A DNA stretch of 9,785 nt from NCBI GenBank assembly GCA_020861205.1, contig JAJBSY010000202.1, positions 1 to 9,785 of the forward strand. Reading direction: 5' to 3'. Below the pieces are notes generated by a model. That model was not told the origin of the DNA. It searched no databases and worked only from the letters and a program-made list of their open reading frames with translations. This document shows positions 1 through 6,821 of the stretch, one piece after another (positions within the stretch are counted from its first letter, which is position 1; each line of letters starts with the position of its first letter). The stretch comes from Deltaproteobacteria bacterium. GTDB taxonomy: Bacteria > Desulfobacterota > Desulfovibrionia > Desulfovibrionales > Desulfovibrionaceae. The position numbers were made by a program, and so were the translations under genes.

Positions 1-832
1 CCCCCCCGGCCACGATGATGGAACGCGTATCAGGAAGTTGTTCCAGAGCACGCGCGAATTTGAGCCGCAATGTTTCCGCGATGACCTCTTGGAGGGTCGC
101 GCATAGATTCGCGACATCCCTGGACGGGGCCCCTTCTCGCGCCGCGGTTTCAAACTTTCCGGGATTGTTTTTTATAATCGTCGCGGCAGCGGTTTTCAGA
201 CCGCTGAAGCTAAAATTTACATTGTCATTATTCATGTACGGACAACGCAATAAACCCGGAACAAAAGCGCCCTGGCGGCCCAGATCGTCTATCAGGCGCC
301 CCGCGGGATACGGCAGGCCGAGAAGTTTTCCAACCTTGTCAAACGCTTCGCCGGCGGCATCGTCGATTGTCCGTCCCAGGGATTCGAATTTTTGCGGCGA
401 GTCGATCCGGTAGATATGGGTATGGCCGCCGGAAACCAGGAGCCCGAGTGCCGGGAAAAGAAGCGTATGTTCAATGCCCGCCGCAAGAAGGTGCGCGTGT
501 AGGTGATTCACTCCAAGGACGGGCCTGGAAAGCCCGACGGCCAGACCTTTGGCAAAGGCGGCGCCGACCAGAAGGCTTCCTAGCAGCCCCGGGCCCCGGG
601 CAAAGGCAATAATGTCTATATCCCCGGGATCAAAGTCTGTTTTTCGCCACAGTGCGTCGTACAGGGGCCCTATCAGCCGGCCGTGTTCCCGGGAAGCAAG
701 TTCCGGCACCACACCGCCGAACAGGGCATGGATATCGGCTTGGCTGGCCATGACGGAAGCGGCCACCCTCCCCTCGTCAACAAGGGCCAGAGCGGTTTCG
801 TCGCAGGAAGATTCGATACCGAGGCATATCAT
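1..832 (-). CDS. tsaD: tRNA N6-adenosine threonylcarbamoyltransferase TsaD (3' end outside window)
   Basis: Transfers the threonylcarbamoyl group from TC-AMP to A37 of ANN-decoding tRNAs (t6A synthesis), working in the cytoplasm with TsaB and TsaE in bacteria. The first 277 residues are visible. The protein opens with the ASKHA-fold start [13 protein letters not shown]. The family metal-binding HxxxH is at H110/H114 inside [10 protein letters not shown]. Further family blocks are LVSGGHTHI (132-140), [26 protein letters not shown] (157-178) and [10 protein letters not shown] (206-215). The sequence breaks off in IIVAGG, where the family continues VAAN. The usual length is about 340-360 residues, so roughly the last 70-80, including the third metal ligand Asp, lie outside. 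The ATG at 832 is set by the N-terminal motif; GGGAGGG lies 13 nt upstream, a rather long spacing. It follows fbp by 39 nt and is probably co-transcribed. Identification is secure. Confidence 0.96.
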   Translation of the reverse strand, partial: MICLGIESSCDETALALVDEGRVAASVMASQADIHALFGGVVPELASREHGRLIGPLYDALWRKTDFDPGDIDIIAFARGPGLLGSLLVGAAFAKGLAVGLSRPVLGVNHLHAHLLAAGIEHTLLFPALGLLVSGGHTHIYRIDSPQKFESLGRTIDDAAGEAFDKVGKLLGLPYPAGRLIDDLGRQGAFVPGLLRCPYMNNDNVNFSFSGLKTAAATIIKNNPGKFETAAREGAPSRDVANLCATLQEVIAETLRLKFARALEQLPDTRSIIVAGG

Positions 833-871
833 GAACGGAAAAGCGCCCTCCCGCTTTGGAAGATGGTTATT

Positions 872-1873
872 CTATCGATAGTAGCCGATAGCGGAAGCTA
901 CATCTTCTTTCGACCCGATGAAGAGCGGCACCCTCTCATGCAACGCTTGCGGCTCTATCTCGAGAATGCGCCGGCGCCCGTCGCTGGCCGCGCCGCCCGC
1001 CTGTTCGGCCACAAAAGCCAATGGTGAAGCTTCACACATCAGGCGCAGCTTTCCACGGGGTTTGTCCGGCTGCTTGTAATCCATGGGGTACATGAAAATA
1101 CCGCCATAGAGCAGGGTCCGGTGGAAATCCGCTACCAGGGAGCCGACGTACCGAAGGGAATACGGAGCGCCCAAACCGTTATCCTTGCCTTTGAAGTAGC
1201 CGACCGCCTTCTGGGTCGATTCATCCCAGTAGTGATGGTTGCCTTCGTTAATGGAGTAGTATTTGCCCCGTTCCTTGATCCTCATGTTGGGATGGGACAG
1301 AAGAAACTCCCCGACAGTGGGATCAAGCGTGAACCCGTGCACGCCCAGTCCCGTGGTATACACCAGCATGGTCGACGGTCCGTAAAGAAAATATCCGGCC
1401 GCGACCTGTTCGACGCCCGGCTGCAAGATATCGTCGTACGACACATCCTGATCTGATGGGCTTTTCCGGCGCAGTATTGAGAAAATCGTACCGACATTTA
1501 TGTTGACATCAATGTTGCTTGACCCGTCGAGCGGGTCGAAAATCAGTATATAATCGCCCCGCGTGAATTTCTGGGGAACGGGAATAAAGTCGGCATTTTC
1601 CTCGGAAGCCAGAGCGCACAGGGCTCCGCTCCGTTCCATGCGATGAATGAGGGCCCTGTTGGCGTAGTCATCCAGCTTCTGAACGGCTTCTCCTTGAACG
1701 TTCATCTCACCGGTTCCGCCGAGGATGTCGAGAAGACCCGCCTTGTTGACGCTGCGGTTGATGAGCTTGGCCGCAAGGATGAGATCGTTCAGCAAGTGGG
1801 TAAACGTACCCGTTGCCGCAGGAGATTTTTTCTGATGCAGAAGAAGATGTTCGGTTACCGTTATCTGGCGCAT
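872..1873 (-). CDS. fbp: Fructose-1,6-bisphosphatase, class I
   Basis: Hydrolyses fructose 1,6-bisphosphate to fructose 6-phosphate, the committed gluconeogenic step, in the cytoplasm; Mg2+ dependent. At 333 residues it has normal class I length. Visible motifs are the acidic pair E91-E92, the metal site DPLDGSS (113-119) followed by [14 protein letters not shown], and the substrate-binding stretch [14 protein letters not shown] (274-287) with K275 and E281. The C-terminal [10 protein letters not shown] block is typical. One oddity is that the residue before E281 is Cys, where the PROSITE class I signature has Phe or Tyr. The ATG at 1873 is chosen because AAGGAGG sits 4-5 nt upstream and the family N-terminus begins there. 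A longer frame to 2137 would run through the upstream lipoprotein gene. The preceding stop codon lies inside this Shine-Dalgarno, so translation is probably coupled. Confidence 0.97.
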   Translation of the reverse strand: MRQITVTEHLLLHQKKSPAATGTFTHLLNDLILAAKLINRSVNKAGLLDILGGTGEMNVQGEAVQKLDDYANRALIHRMERSGALCALASEENADFIPVPQKFTRGDYILIFDPLDGSSNIDVNINVGTIFSILRRKSPSDQDVSYDDILQPGVEQVAAGYFLYGPSTMLVYTTGLGVHGFTLDPTVGEFLLSHPNMRIKERGKYYSINEGNHHYWDESTQKAVGYFKGKDNGLGAPYSLRYVGSLVADFHRTLLYGGIFMYPMDYKQPDKPRGKLRLMCEASPLAFVAEQAGGAASDGRRRILEIEPQALHERVPLFIGSKEDVASAIGYYR

Positions 1874-1877
1874 GCAA

Positions 1878-1885
1878 ACCTCCTT
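1878..1885 (-). promoter_or_regulatory. Ribosome binding site of fbp, overlapping the lipoprotein stop codon
   Basis: On the minus strand the sequence reads TAAGGAGGTTTGCATG. The TAA stop of the upstream lipoprotein (1884-1886) shares bases with a near-perfect anti-16S match. Only 10 nt separate the stop from the fbp start codon. This site fixes the fbp start at 1873 and suggests re-initiation or coupling. Confidence 0.85.
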
Positions 1886-2882
1886 ACTCTGACAGTGGTG
1901 TGCCATCCTGCTCGGTTTTCTGCGGATCGGCCGGCTCCTGCAAGGGAGAGTTCCGCCCGTCAGGCGCGATTTCGGCCGGAGGCGTCCCCTGATCCGTTTC
2001 TTCCGGGACGCCTTGGTGTTCCGCCGGCCCCTGCAGCATGGAAAGGTCAATCGGCCCGATGGCAAGGGAATTGGCGACGGCGAGGCCCTGCATGTTTTCT
2101 TCCCGCAAGGGGAAATCACCTTGAATCCGTATAGCATAAATCAGGGGCAAATTGCCAACGTACCGGCAGATCCAGTAGAAAGCTCCCGCTTCGTTGCGTT
2201 CGACGCCGGAAATATCGTGTCTTACCCGCTCGCCCCAGTTCACTCCGGCCATGGGGGTCGCTTCGGCATCATACATTCCGGGCCAGAGAATGCCGTCCGG
2301 TCCGGCAATCATGATTTGGGCGGCATCGGCCGTCCGGGCGAGGAGCGTCCGGGGGTCGAAATGTACTGTGATAACGCCCCTGAAATCCGCCCCGACATAC
2401 ACGGGGTTGCCGACGTAAATTTCAGGCCCGAGAGGATCTTCCTGCACATAGGCCCGGAGGTCTTTGATTTGTTGCTTGGGATCAACTTCAAGAAGCGGGG
2501 ATATATCAAAGGGTTTGGGAAATTCCGGCGGAATTTTGGCCCGGGCGATGCCGTCTTCGTCCGTCAGGGCAACCCCGGAGAGCCAGGGGAACCGCGAGGT
2601 CAGTGCGGACACCCAGGCGGCATCCGGGTTTTGGTCGCTGTTTTGCAGCGCGCGCTCCAATTCCTGGATATGCATGTCGAAGTCGGCGATGGCGGCACCC
2701 AACGCGGCCTGATAGTCCCGCACGTTGCCCTTGTCATCCAGGTTAAGGGTTGCGGGCGTGTTCAAGTATTCATAGTAGTAAGACCGGGTGCCCTTCCAGG
2801 CGTCTTTGACGGTCTGAGGGGTACGGCACCCGGCAAGCGACAAAACGCACGCGGCCACCAACCAAAAAAAATAGCGATGCAC
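1884..2882 (-). CDS. Lipoprotein with a Cache/PDC-like sensor-type body
   Basis: I do not recognise a named family. The 332-residue protein starts with a signal peptide ([15 protein letters not shown]) ending in the lipobox LAGC. C19 would be acylated, and the following Arg is not an inner-membrane retention signal, so outer-membrane sorting is likely. After a helical stretch (about 25-85), residues about 95-245 read like an extracytoplasmic PAS/Cache-type ligand domain. They contain [14 protein letters not shown], an IYVGNPVY segment, [15 protein letters not shown] and [13 protein letters not shown], the alternation seen in periplasmic sensing domains. The last 49 residues are Pro/Glu/Gln-rich and probably disordered. 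No kinase or methyl-accepting region is present, so any sensing would act through partners. The start is GTG at 2882 with CAGGAG five bases upstream. The stop abuts fbp by 10 nt. The lipoprotein call is firm; the domain assignment is by eye. Confidence 0.85.
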   Translation of the reverse strand: MHRYFFWLVAACVLSLAGCRTPQTVKDAWKGTRSYYYEYLNTPATLNLDDKGNVRDYQAALGAAIADFDMHIQELERALQNSDQNPDAAWVSALTSRFPWLSGVALTDEDGIARAKIPPEFPKPFDISPLLEVDPKQQIKDLRAYVQEDPLGPEIYVGNPVYVGADFRGVITVHFDPRTLLARTADAAQIMIAGPDGILWPGMYDAEATPMAGVNWGERVRHDISGVERNEAGAFYWICRYVGNLPLIYAIRIQGDFPLREENMQGLAVANSLAIGPIDLSMLQGPAEHQGVPEETDQGTPPAEIAPDGRNSPLQEPADPQKTEQDGTPLSE

Positions 2883-2913
2883 GGTAACTCCTGCGCAAAA
2901 TCAACCGGCACAC

Positions 2914-2943
2914 AAACAGACGCAACACTCCATGCGTCTATTT
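2914..2943 (-). terminator. Hairpin between TPR and lipoprotein genes; possible terminator or attenuator
   Basis: A perfect 7-bp inverted repeat, agacgca (2918-2924) and tgcgtct (2933-2939), encloses an 8-nt loop. In minus-strand RNA a U·G pair and three A-U pairs extend the stem to 11 bp. Read on the minus strand, the stem is followed by GTTTGTGTG, only moderately U-rich. Read on the plus strand it is followed by ATTTTTG, a better U-tract, but no plus-strand gene ends nearby. It could be a weak or bidirectional terminator, an attenuator, or an RNA-processing or stability element inside the minus-strand operon. Confidence 0.45.
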
Positions 2944-2962
2944 TTGTACCGGCCGTTATGGT

Positions 2963-3841
2963 TTATTGGAGGGATCTTGCCTCCAGACGCTGTGCGAGAA
3001 TGGCCAACCAGTCCTTTTTCTCTTCTTTTGACGCCTGAACCTCGCCCTCTCCGCCTTGAGCCGTATTGCCGGACAAAGCGTCAATTCGGGTTTGCAGGTC
3101 TTTTTTCACCGCGTCGGAGTCCGCCGCGGCTAACAGTTCGTTGTAAATGTCCAGAGCACCCGCAAGGTCGCCCTGCTCGGCAAGCACTTCGGCCATACTG
3201 CGGGTCCGCAGGGTTATGGGTTCCTCAACCTCGTCGTCCGCTTCGTCGTCAAGGGGCTCGGGATGTTGCTCGGCAACAGGCGCCGTTTCCGATTGACGGG
3301 GCGATATGGAGGCGGGCGCGGGGGCTTCCGGCGTTACCGCGCCTGGAGAGTCTTCGCCCGCCATCGGTGGGGCGGACGGCGCGGCCAAAGGATATTCCTC
3401 CGGGAGCGTGGCGGATGGACGGGGAGGAGAATCGCTGACAAGCGCCTTCAGCCCGTGCTCAATGACGCCTGCCCAGGAAACCGGAAGATTTTGCAAAAAG
3501 GCCGCCAGGAAAATGGCGGCAAGACCGGCGTCGCGGGTTTTGTCCTCGTCGAAAAGGCGTTCCCCCCAGGCGCGCCAGAACCCGGGGTAATTTTTGAACA
3601 AAACGCTTAAAACGTCCACTTCCTGCTGCAATTCGATGATTCTGTCGGATGCGTACAATAACTCGGCAAGAAAAAGGCGCGCTTCAACATGATCCGGATG
3701 GCGTCCAACCCCTTGGCGCAAAACGGCGATGGCTTCATCCGGCCGGCCCTCTTTGGCCAACATGCGGGCAAGCGGGAAGAAAATCTTGGAATTGGGTTCA
3801 ATTTCAAGAACTTCTTTATACCATTCAATCTTTTGTTTCAT
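2963..3841 (-). CDS. Tetratricopeptide-repeat protein with a disordered acidic/proline linker
   Basis: A 292-residue protein of no assigned function. Helical TPR-like repeats occupy about residues 1-130. The clearest runs FFPLARMLAKEGRPDEAIAVL and is followed by HPDHVEARLFLAELL. A low-complexity Pro/Ala/Glu linker (about 137-208, ending LDDEADDEVEE) leads to a further TPR unit at about 214-255 (MAEVLAEQGDLAGALDIYNELL). A charged tail ends in DWLAILAQRLEARSLQ. There is no signal peptide or membrane segment, so it should be cytoplasmic and act as a protein-binding scaffold. The ATG at 3841 lies inside the preceding ftsB-like gene (17-nt overlap) with AGGAG nine bases upstream, so translation is probably coupled to ftsB. 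The context suggests a partner in division or envelope work, but this is inference. Confidence 0.9.
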   Translation of the reverse strand: MKQKIEWYKEVLEIEPNSKIFFPLARMLAKEGRPDEAIAVLRQGVGRHPDHVEARLFLAELLYASDRIIELQQEVDVLSVLFKNYPGFWRAWGERLFDEDKTRDAGLAAIFLAAFLQNLPVSWAGVIEHGLKALVSDSPPRPSATLPEEYPLAAPSAPPMAGEDSPGAVTPEAPAPASISPRQSETAPVAEQHPEPLDDEADDEVEEPITLRTRSMAEVLAEQGDLAGALDIYNELLAAADSDAVKKDLQTRIDALSGNTAQGGEGEVQASKEEKKDWLAILAQRLEARSLQ

Positions 3842-4151
3842 GCAAGCCGGCTCCTGTTTTAGCCGTGTCCTTGGATTCTGGAAAAATATACAGAATCTCG
3901 TTATCCTTTACAAAGTTAAACCTGTTTCGGATAACTTTTTCCTGATATTTTTCGTCAGATTGCAGCAAACGGATTTCACGGCTCAAGGCGAGGTTTCTCG
4001 CATCCAGGTTTTGTATCCGCCCTTCCAAAACTTTATGTTGTTCTTTAAGGTTTCGATATGCGTTGAGCCCCTGCCCGCCCCATATAAGGCTGTATAACAG
4101 AACCACATTGATCGCCAGGGAAAAACCGATAAAGATTCTATGCCAGGGCAT
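3825..4151 (-). CDS. ftsB: FtsB/DivIC-family septum formation protein
   Basis: FtsB/DivIC proteins are small bitopic proteins that form the FtsQ-FtsB-FtsL complex, which activates septal peptidoglycan synthesis. This one has 108 residues. It has a short cytoplasmic start (MPWHR), one membrane segment (about 6-24, IFIGFSLAINVVLLYSLIW) and a coiled coil (about 30-68, LKEQHKVLEGRIQNLDARNLAL). The family's closing motif follows: EKVIRNRFNFVKDNEILYIFPE (about 71-92). The length is normal for the family. The ATG at 4151 is two bases after the TAA of the upstream small gene, and the 3' end overlaps the TPR gene by 17 nt, so the three genes form a tight unit. The family match is strong from the C-terminal motif. 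The ftsB versus divIC name is a convention. Confidence 0.88.
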   Translation of the reverse strand: MPWHRIFIGFSLAINVVLLYSLIWGGQGLNAYRNLKEQHKVLEGRIQNLDARNLALSREIRLLQSDEKYQEKVIRNRFNFVKDNEILYIFPESKDTAKTGAGLHETKD

Positions 4152-4153
4152 GA

Positions 4154-4426
4154 TTACTGCAAATACCTTTGGTCGGACCTGACGACGGCTTCCTGCTTGA
4201 TACTGCCCTTGAGTTCTTCAAAGAAGTTGGCAGTAGCCTCTTCAATCCGTTTGACATCCTCTTCTTGAACAAGGAGTGTTTCAAGCCGATTATAGATATC
4301 TTTGAGAACGGTGAATTCCGACAGCAAAGGTCCGGCGGCCCTAAGGGTCTTCAATTCCGGCTCAAGCTCCAAAATGGCCTGCAGACAACTGCGCAGCCGT
4401 GAATGCAACCGAGGGACAGAGGTCAT
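4154..4426 (-). CDS. Small helical protein of unknown function between pgsA and ftsB
   Basis: I do not recognise a family. From the ATG at 4426 it has 90 residues, with no signal peptide, membrane segment or cysteine-metal motif apart from a single Cys. The sequence is rich in Leu, Glu, Lys and Arg. It reads as two or three amphipathic helices (LHSRLRSCLQAILELEPEL; LSEFTVLKDIYNRLETLLVQ; KRIEEATANFFEELKGSI), which suggests a small helical bundle or coiled coil. The start at 4426 is preferred because AAGGGAG lies five bases upstream and it begins 13 nt after the pgsA stop. An in-frame ATG at 4450, overlapping pgsA by 11 nt, has only a weak ribosome site and would add eight residues. It ends two bases before ftsB, so coupling with the division gene is likely. 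The coding call is well supported by synteny and packing; the function is open. Confidence 0.8.
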   Translation of the reverse strand: MTSVPRLHSRLRSCLQAILELEPELKTLRAAGPLLSEFTVLKDIYNRLETLLVQEEDVKRIEEATANFFEELKGSIKQEAVVRSDQRYLQ

Positions 4427-4431
4427 ACCCG

Positions 4432-4438
4432 CTCCCTT
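4432..4438 (-). promoter_or_regulatory. Ribosome binding site that decides the start of the small unknown gene
   Basis: AAGGGAG on the minus strand stands five bases before the ATG at 4426. The alternative ATG at 4450 is preceded only by GAGACTGG-type sequence. The site lies just inside the end of pgsA. Confidence 0.6.
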
Positions 4439-4439
4439 G

Positions 4440-5018
4440 TTACCGACCATCGGCAGAACCAGTCTCTTGTTGTTGACCTAACCAGTGCCGATGAAAAGTA
4501 TACAAATAATTCACTCCTGAAAATATCGTGAGAGCCGTTGCAATGTAAAGTAAAAACTGCCCCAGGGGCACCGGGTTGAGACCGAACCACGGGTAATGCA
4601 GAATCAGCGGAACCAATGCCAGCATTTGCAAAATGGTTTTCCATTTTCCAAAATTATCAGCGGCGATAATAACGCCTTCGTCAGCCGCGATGGCTCGCAA
4701 GCCGGTTATTATAAGTTCACGGCAGATGATGACAATGGTTATCCACGCGGCAACTCTCCCGAGAGAGACAAGCATGACCAGAACTGACGAAATGAGCACT
4801 TTGTCGGCCAGCGGATCGAGGAATTTGCCAAAGCTGGTGACCATGTTGGATCTGCGGGCGATATGCCCGTCCACAAGGTCGGTAACCGATGCGAGCATGA
4901 AGCCGGCACAGGCAAGAAGGCAGGTAAATTTATTTTCGAAATAGAGAAGGACGATTATGACCGGAACCATCAAAACACGGCTGAGCGTTATTTTGTTTGG
5001 AAGGTTCAGAAACCTCAT
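4440..5018 (-). CDS. pgsA: CDP-diacylglycerol--glycerol-3-phosphate 3-phosphatidyltransferase
   Basis: Makes phosphatidylglycerophosphate from CDP-diacylglycerol and glycerol 3-phosphate, the committed step to phosphatidylglycerol and cardiolipin, in the inner membrane. It has 192 residues, the usual PgsA length. It starts with the typical NLPNKITLSRVLMVPVII. The complete CDP-alcohol phosphotransferase signature D(x2)DG(x2)AR(x8)G(x3)D(x3)D is present: D47, D50, G51, A54, R55, G64, D68 and D72. Several hydrophobic segments follow (about 75-90, 92-107, 129-142, 150-170), as expected for an integral membrane enzyme. PgsA is favoured over phosphatidylserine synthase or cardiolipin synthase by the N-terminal motif and length. 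The ATG at 5018 has a GGGATAGGA purine stretch upstream. The 3' end runs up to the small unknown gene. Confidence 0.95.
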   Translation of the reverse strand: MRFLNLPNKITLSRVLMVPVIIVLLYFENKFTCLLACAGFMLASVTDLVDGHIARRSNMVTSFGKFLDPLADKVLISSVLVMLVSLGRVAAWITIVIICRELIITGLRAIAADEGVIIAADNFGKWKTILQMLALVPLILHYPWFGLNPVPLGQFLLYIATALTIFSGVNYLYTFHRHWLGQQQETGSADGR

Positions 5019-5076
5019 GTCCTATCCCTGCCTGAAGTGCTGAGCGTTTAACGGATGATCCATAAAAATTTACGTA

Positions 5077-5105
5077 ACAGTACGTTATGCAGGTGAAGAG
5101 CGCAA
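5077..5105 (-). promoter_or_regulatory. Candidate sigma-70-type promoter for pgsA and downstream genes
   Basis: On the minus strand TTGCGC (5105-5100) is separated by 17 bases from TACTGT (5082-5077), a reasonable -35/-10 pair. It lies in the 138-nt gap between the mrp stop and the pgsA start and would leave a leader of about 50 nt. A short dyad, acgta-acag-tacgt (5072-5085), overlaps the -10 and could be an operator. The prediction is by eye. No convincing rho-independent terminator for mrp is visible in this gap, so read-through from mrp is also possible. Confidence 0.35.
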
Positions 5106-5156
5106 TCCGGAATTATGGGGATATGGGAACGTAAACGCCGTTTTTTCGCGCGCGGG

Positions 5157-6041
5157 TTACTTCTCTTCGGAAAACAGCCGCTTTTTCACGTTCAGGGCTA
5201 TATTTATAAAAGCTTCCTTGCTCGGGAAGTCGCCGTCCATATCAACGAGGGGACACCGGGCGTCCGCGGCGACCAACATGGCTGGATCTATGGGGATGCG
5301 GCCGAAGAAGGGAATTCCCCTGGCTTTGGCAAGTGCCTCCCCGCCGCCGGACGAGAAAATGTCAATACTGCCGCCGCAATGGGGACAGGAAAGGCCGCTC
5401 ATATTTTCTACCAGGCCCATAAGATCGGCCTTGATTCTCTCCAAAAAATGCAGGGCCTTGCGGACGTCGGCCAGGGATATCTCCTGGGGCGTCGTAACCA
5501 TGATGCATCGCGCGTCCGGAATCGCCTGCAGGACGGCAAGATGCTCGTCGCCCGTTCCCGGAGGGGAATCGACAAGCAAAACGTCCAGATTCCCCCACGC
5601 GACGGAAGTAAGAAATTGGTTGATGGCGGCTGTTTTTTTGGGGCCGCGCCAGATGATGGCGGTATCTCTGTCGGCGAGAAGGGAATCCATGGATACCACC
5701 GCGATTTTTTCCCGATAATACGCGGGAACAAGGACTTCTTCGTCCCGGGGGGCAAGATGCGCATCAATGCCGAGCAAAGACGGCACGCTCGGCCCGTGCA
5801 TGTCGACATCCAGGCTGCCGACCCGCAACCCGGCATTGGCCAAGGCTGCCGCAAGATTGACCGTTACCGCGCTTTTGCCGACTCCCCCTTTGCCGCTCAT
5901 GACGAAAAGCGTGTTGCGAATACCGCCCAACGTTTTCCTGAGGGCTCGTGATTTGGCGGTTTCAAGCGGTTGGGGAGCGGAAGAGCAGCCGGAGCAGGCG
6001 GCGGATTTGCCGCACCGGGACGAGGGGGAACAGTCGGCCAT
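5157..6041 (-). CDS. mrp: Mrp/NBP35-family Fe-S cluster carrier ATPase
   Basis: Mrp/ApbC/NBP35 P-loop ATPases bind a labile [4Fe-4S] cluster and hand it to apoproteins in the cytoplasm. This protein has 294 residues. The deviant Walker A GKGGVGKS is at 50-57, the switch region is DVDMHGPS (78-85), Walker B/switch II is LLVDSPPGTGDEHLA (155-169), and the cluster-bridging CPxC is C219-P-H-C222. An N-terminal cysteine-rich stretch (C4, C10, C16, C19) resembles the extra cluster site of NBP35 rather than the plain ApbC form. ATG at 6041 is chosen because AAGGA stands seven bases upstream and the Cys-rich start is plausible. The frame opens further to 6155, but that would overlap pcm by 85 nt. It follows pcm by 29 nt and is probably in its operon. 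Family assignment is firm; the client proteins are unknown. Confidence 0.94.
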   Translation of the reverse strand: MADCSPSSRCGKSAACSGCSSAPQPLETAKSRALRKTLGGIRNTLFVMSGKGGVGKSAVTVNLAAALANAGLRVGSLDVDMHGPSVPSLLGIDAHLAPRDEEVLVPAYYREKIAVVSMDSLLADRDTAIIWRGPKKTAAINQFLTSVAWGNLDVLLVDSPPGTGDEHLAVLQAIPDARCIMVTTPQEISLADVRKALHFLERIKADLMGLVENMSGLSCPHCGGSIDIFSSGGGEALAKARGIPFFGRIPIDPAMLVAADARCPLVDMDGDFPSKEAFINIALNVKKRLFSEEK

Positions 6042-6070
6042 GTGAGTATCCTTACTCGTTATAAAGTACC

Positions 6071-6721
6071 TTAAAGCCAGCCGTGTTTGCCGACCAGATC
6101 GACGAAAGCCACTGAATTTCTGGTGTCCATGGTTACCTTGCCCCCTTGTTTGCATACCTGGACAAGCCGTTGCGACGTCCGTTCCGCTCCCACGGGAATA
6201 ACCAGTATACCCGGGTCGGCCAACTGCTCCAGAAGAGGTTCCGGAACTTCCGGCCCCCCGGCGGTCACGATAATCCTGTCATAAGGACCGGCTTCGGGCC
6301 AGCCGAGGGTTCCGTCGTCCAGTTTCATGCGGATGGACAGAAGACGCAACCGCATGAAAAGACTGCTGGCCTTGAAATAAAGCTCGCGCAACCGTTCAAC
6401 CGTATATACATCCAGCCCCATAGCGTCGAGCACGGCGGCCTGATACCCGGAACCGGTGCCTATTTCCAGGATGCGCATACCCTTTTGGGCTTCAAGCAGC
6501 TCCGACATGAGCGCCACGACATACGGCTGGGAAATGGTCTGCCCGTAGCCTATGGGCAGAGGGTAATCTCCGTACGCTTGCGAAACAAGGGCTTCCTCGA
6601 CGAAAAGATGTCGCGGCACAGTGCTCATGGCCCGCAGAACCGCGGCATCCCGGATGCCCCTGGCGGCGATCTGCTCGCGGACCATTCTCTCCCGGCTGAT
6701 TTTTTGAGGATTACGATGCAT
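6071..6721 (-). CDS. pcm: Protein-L-isoaspartate O-methyltransferase
   Basis: Methylates isoaspartyl residues in damaged proteins with S-adenosylmethionine, starting their repair, in the cytoplasm. It has 216 residues, standard PCMT length. Visible family blocks are [11 protein letters not shown] (13-23), [11 protein letters not shown] (35-45), the substrate-site segment [19 protein letters not shown] (54-72), SAM motif I with [16 protein letters not shown] (84-99), [14 protein letters not shown] (147-160) and the C-terminal [10 protein letters not shown] (207-215). The first ATG (6721) is kept since family members commonly have residues before MVREQ, but its ribosome site is weak. The ATG at 6685 (Met13) has GGGAGA immediately upstream, at a short spacing, and is the alternative. 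It is the first gene of the minus-strand series, facing the M23 gene across a 168-nt divergent region. Confidence 0.94.
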   Translation of the reverse strand: MHRNPQKISRERMVREQIAARGIRDAAVLRAMSTVPRHLFVEEALVSQAYGDYPLPIGYGQTISQPYVVALMSELLEAQKGMRILEIGTGSGYQAAVLDAMGLDVYTVERLRELYFKASSLFMRLRLLSIRMKLDDGTLGWPEAGPYDRIIVTAGGPEVPEPLLEQLADPGILVIPVGAERTSQRLVQVCKQGGKVTMDTRNSVAFVDLVGKHGWL

Positions 6722-6734
6722 CCGGTTCGTCCGG

Positions 6735-6763
6735 GTTATAATGATTCATGAGGAGTTGAAAAA
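6735..6763 (-). promoter_or_regulatory. Candidate AT-rich core promoter upstream of pcm
   Basis: On the minus strand TATAAC (6740-6735) follows TTTTCA (6762-6757) by 16 bases. The same bases on the plus strand contain a perfect TATAAT (6737-6742), though without a good -35, so the core could serve either direction. For pcm the leader would be very short if the ATG at 6721 is used, and more comfortable for the ATG at 6685. This is a weak, by-eye call. Confidence 0.3.
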
Positions 6764-6773
6764 CAGATTTTTC
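6758..6773. repeat. AT-rich inverted repeat in the divergent control region
   Basis: gaaaaa (6758-6763), caga, tttttc (6768-6773) is a perfect 6-bp dyad with a 4-nt spacer. Flanking gga (6752-6754) and tcc (6774-6776) could add three pairs beyond a bulge. It overlaps the candidate -35 of pcm and may be an operator or simply an AT-rich promoter element. Confidence 0.35.
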
Positions 6774-6821
6774 TCCGCAAGTCAATAATATGCGGGAAGA
6801 GACGGCAAATAAAGAATGGGA

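Noticed and set aside
1874..2137. N-terminal extension of fbp by 88 codons
   Set aside because: The added residues are Arg/Pro/Ser-rich and fall inside the lipoprotein gene; a strong Shine-Dalgarno precedes the ATG at 1873.
2883..2939. Promoter for the lipoprotein (TTGCGT with a distant GATTTT)
   Set aside because: The -10 is poor, the -35 lies in the hairpin arm and the leader would be nearly absent. Not strong enough to list.
2013..3038. 341-codon open frame on the plus strand
   Set aside because: It lies antisense to the lipoprotein and the end of the TPR gene and shows no domain or motif. Long antisense frames are expected in GC-rich coding DNA.
5131..5156. Possible terminator after mrp (T6 run with GC-rich alternating sequence)
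   Set aside because: The T-run is on the plus strand, where no gene ends. On the minus strand the cgcgcgcg stretch has no hairpin followed by U's.
5115..5951. 278-codon open frame on the plus strand
   Set aside because: Antisense to mrp, whose P-loop, switch and CPxC motifs are all intact on the minus strand.
6042..6155. N-terminal extension of mrp by 38 codons
   Set aside because: It would overlap pcm by 85 nt and has no family similarity; ATG at 6041 has a good ribosome site.
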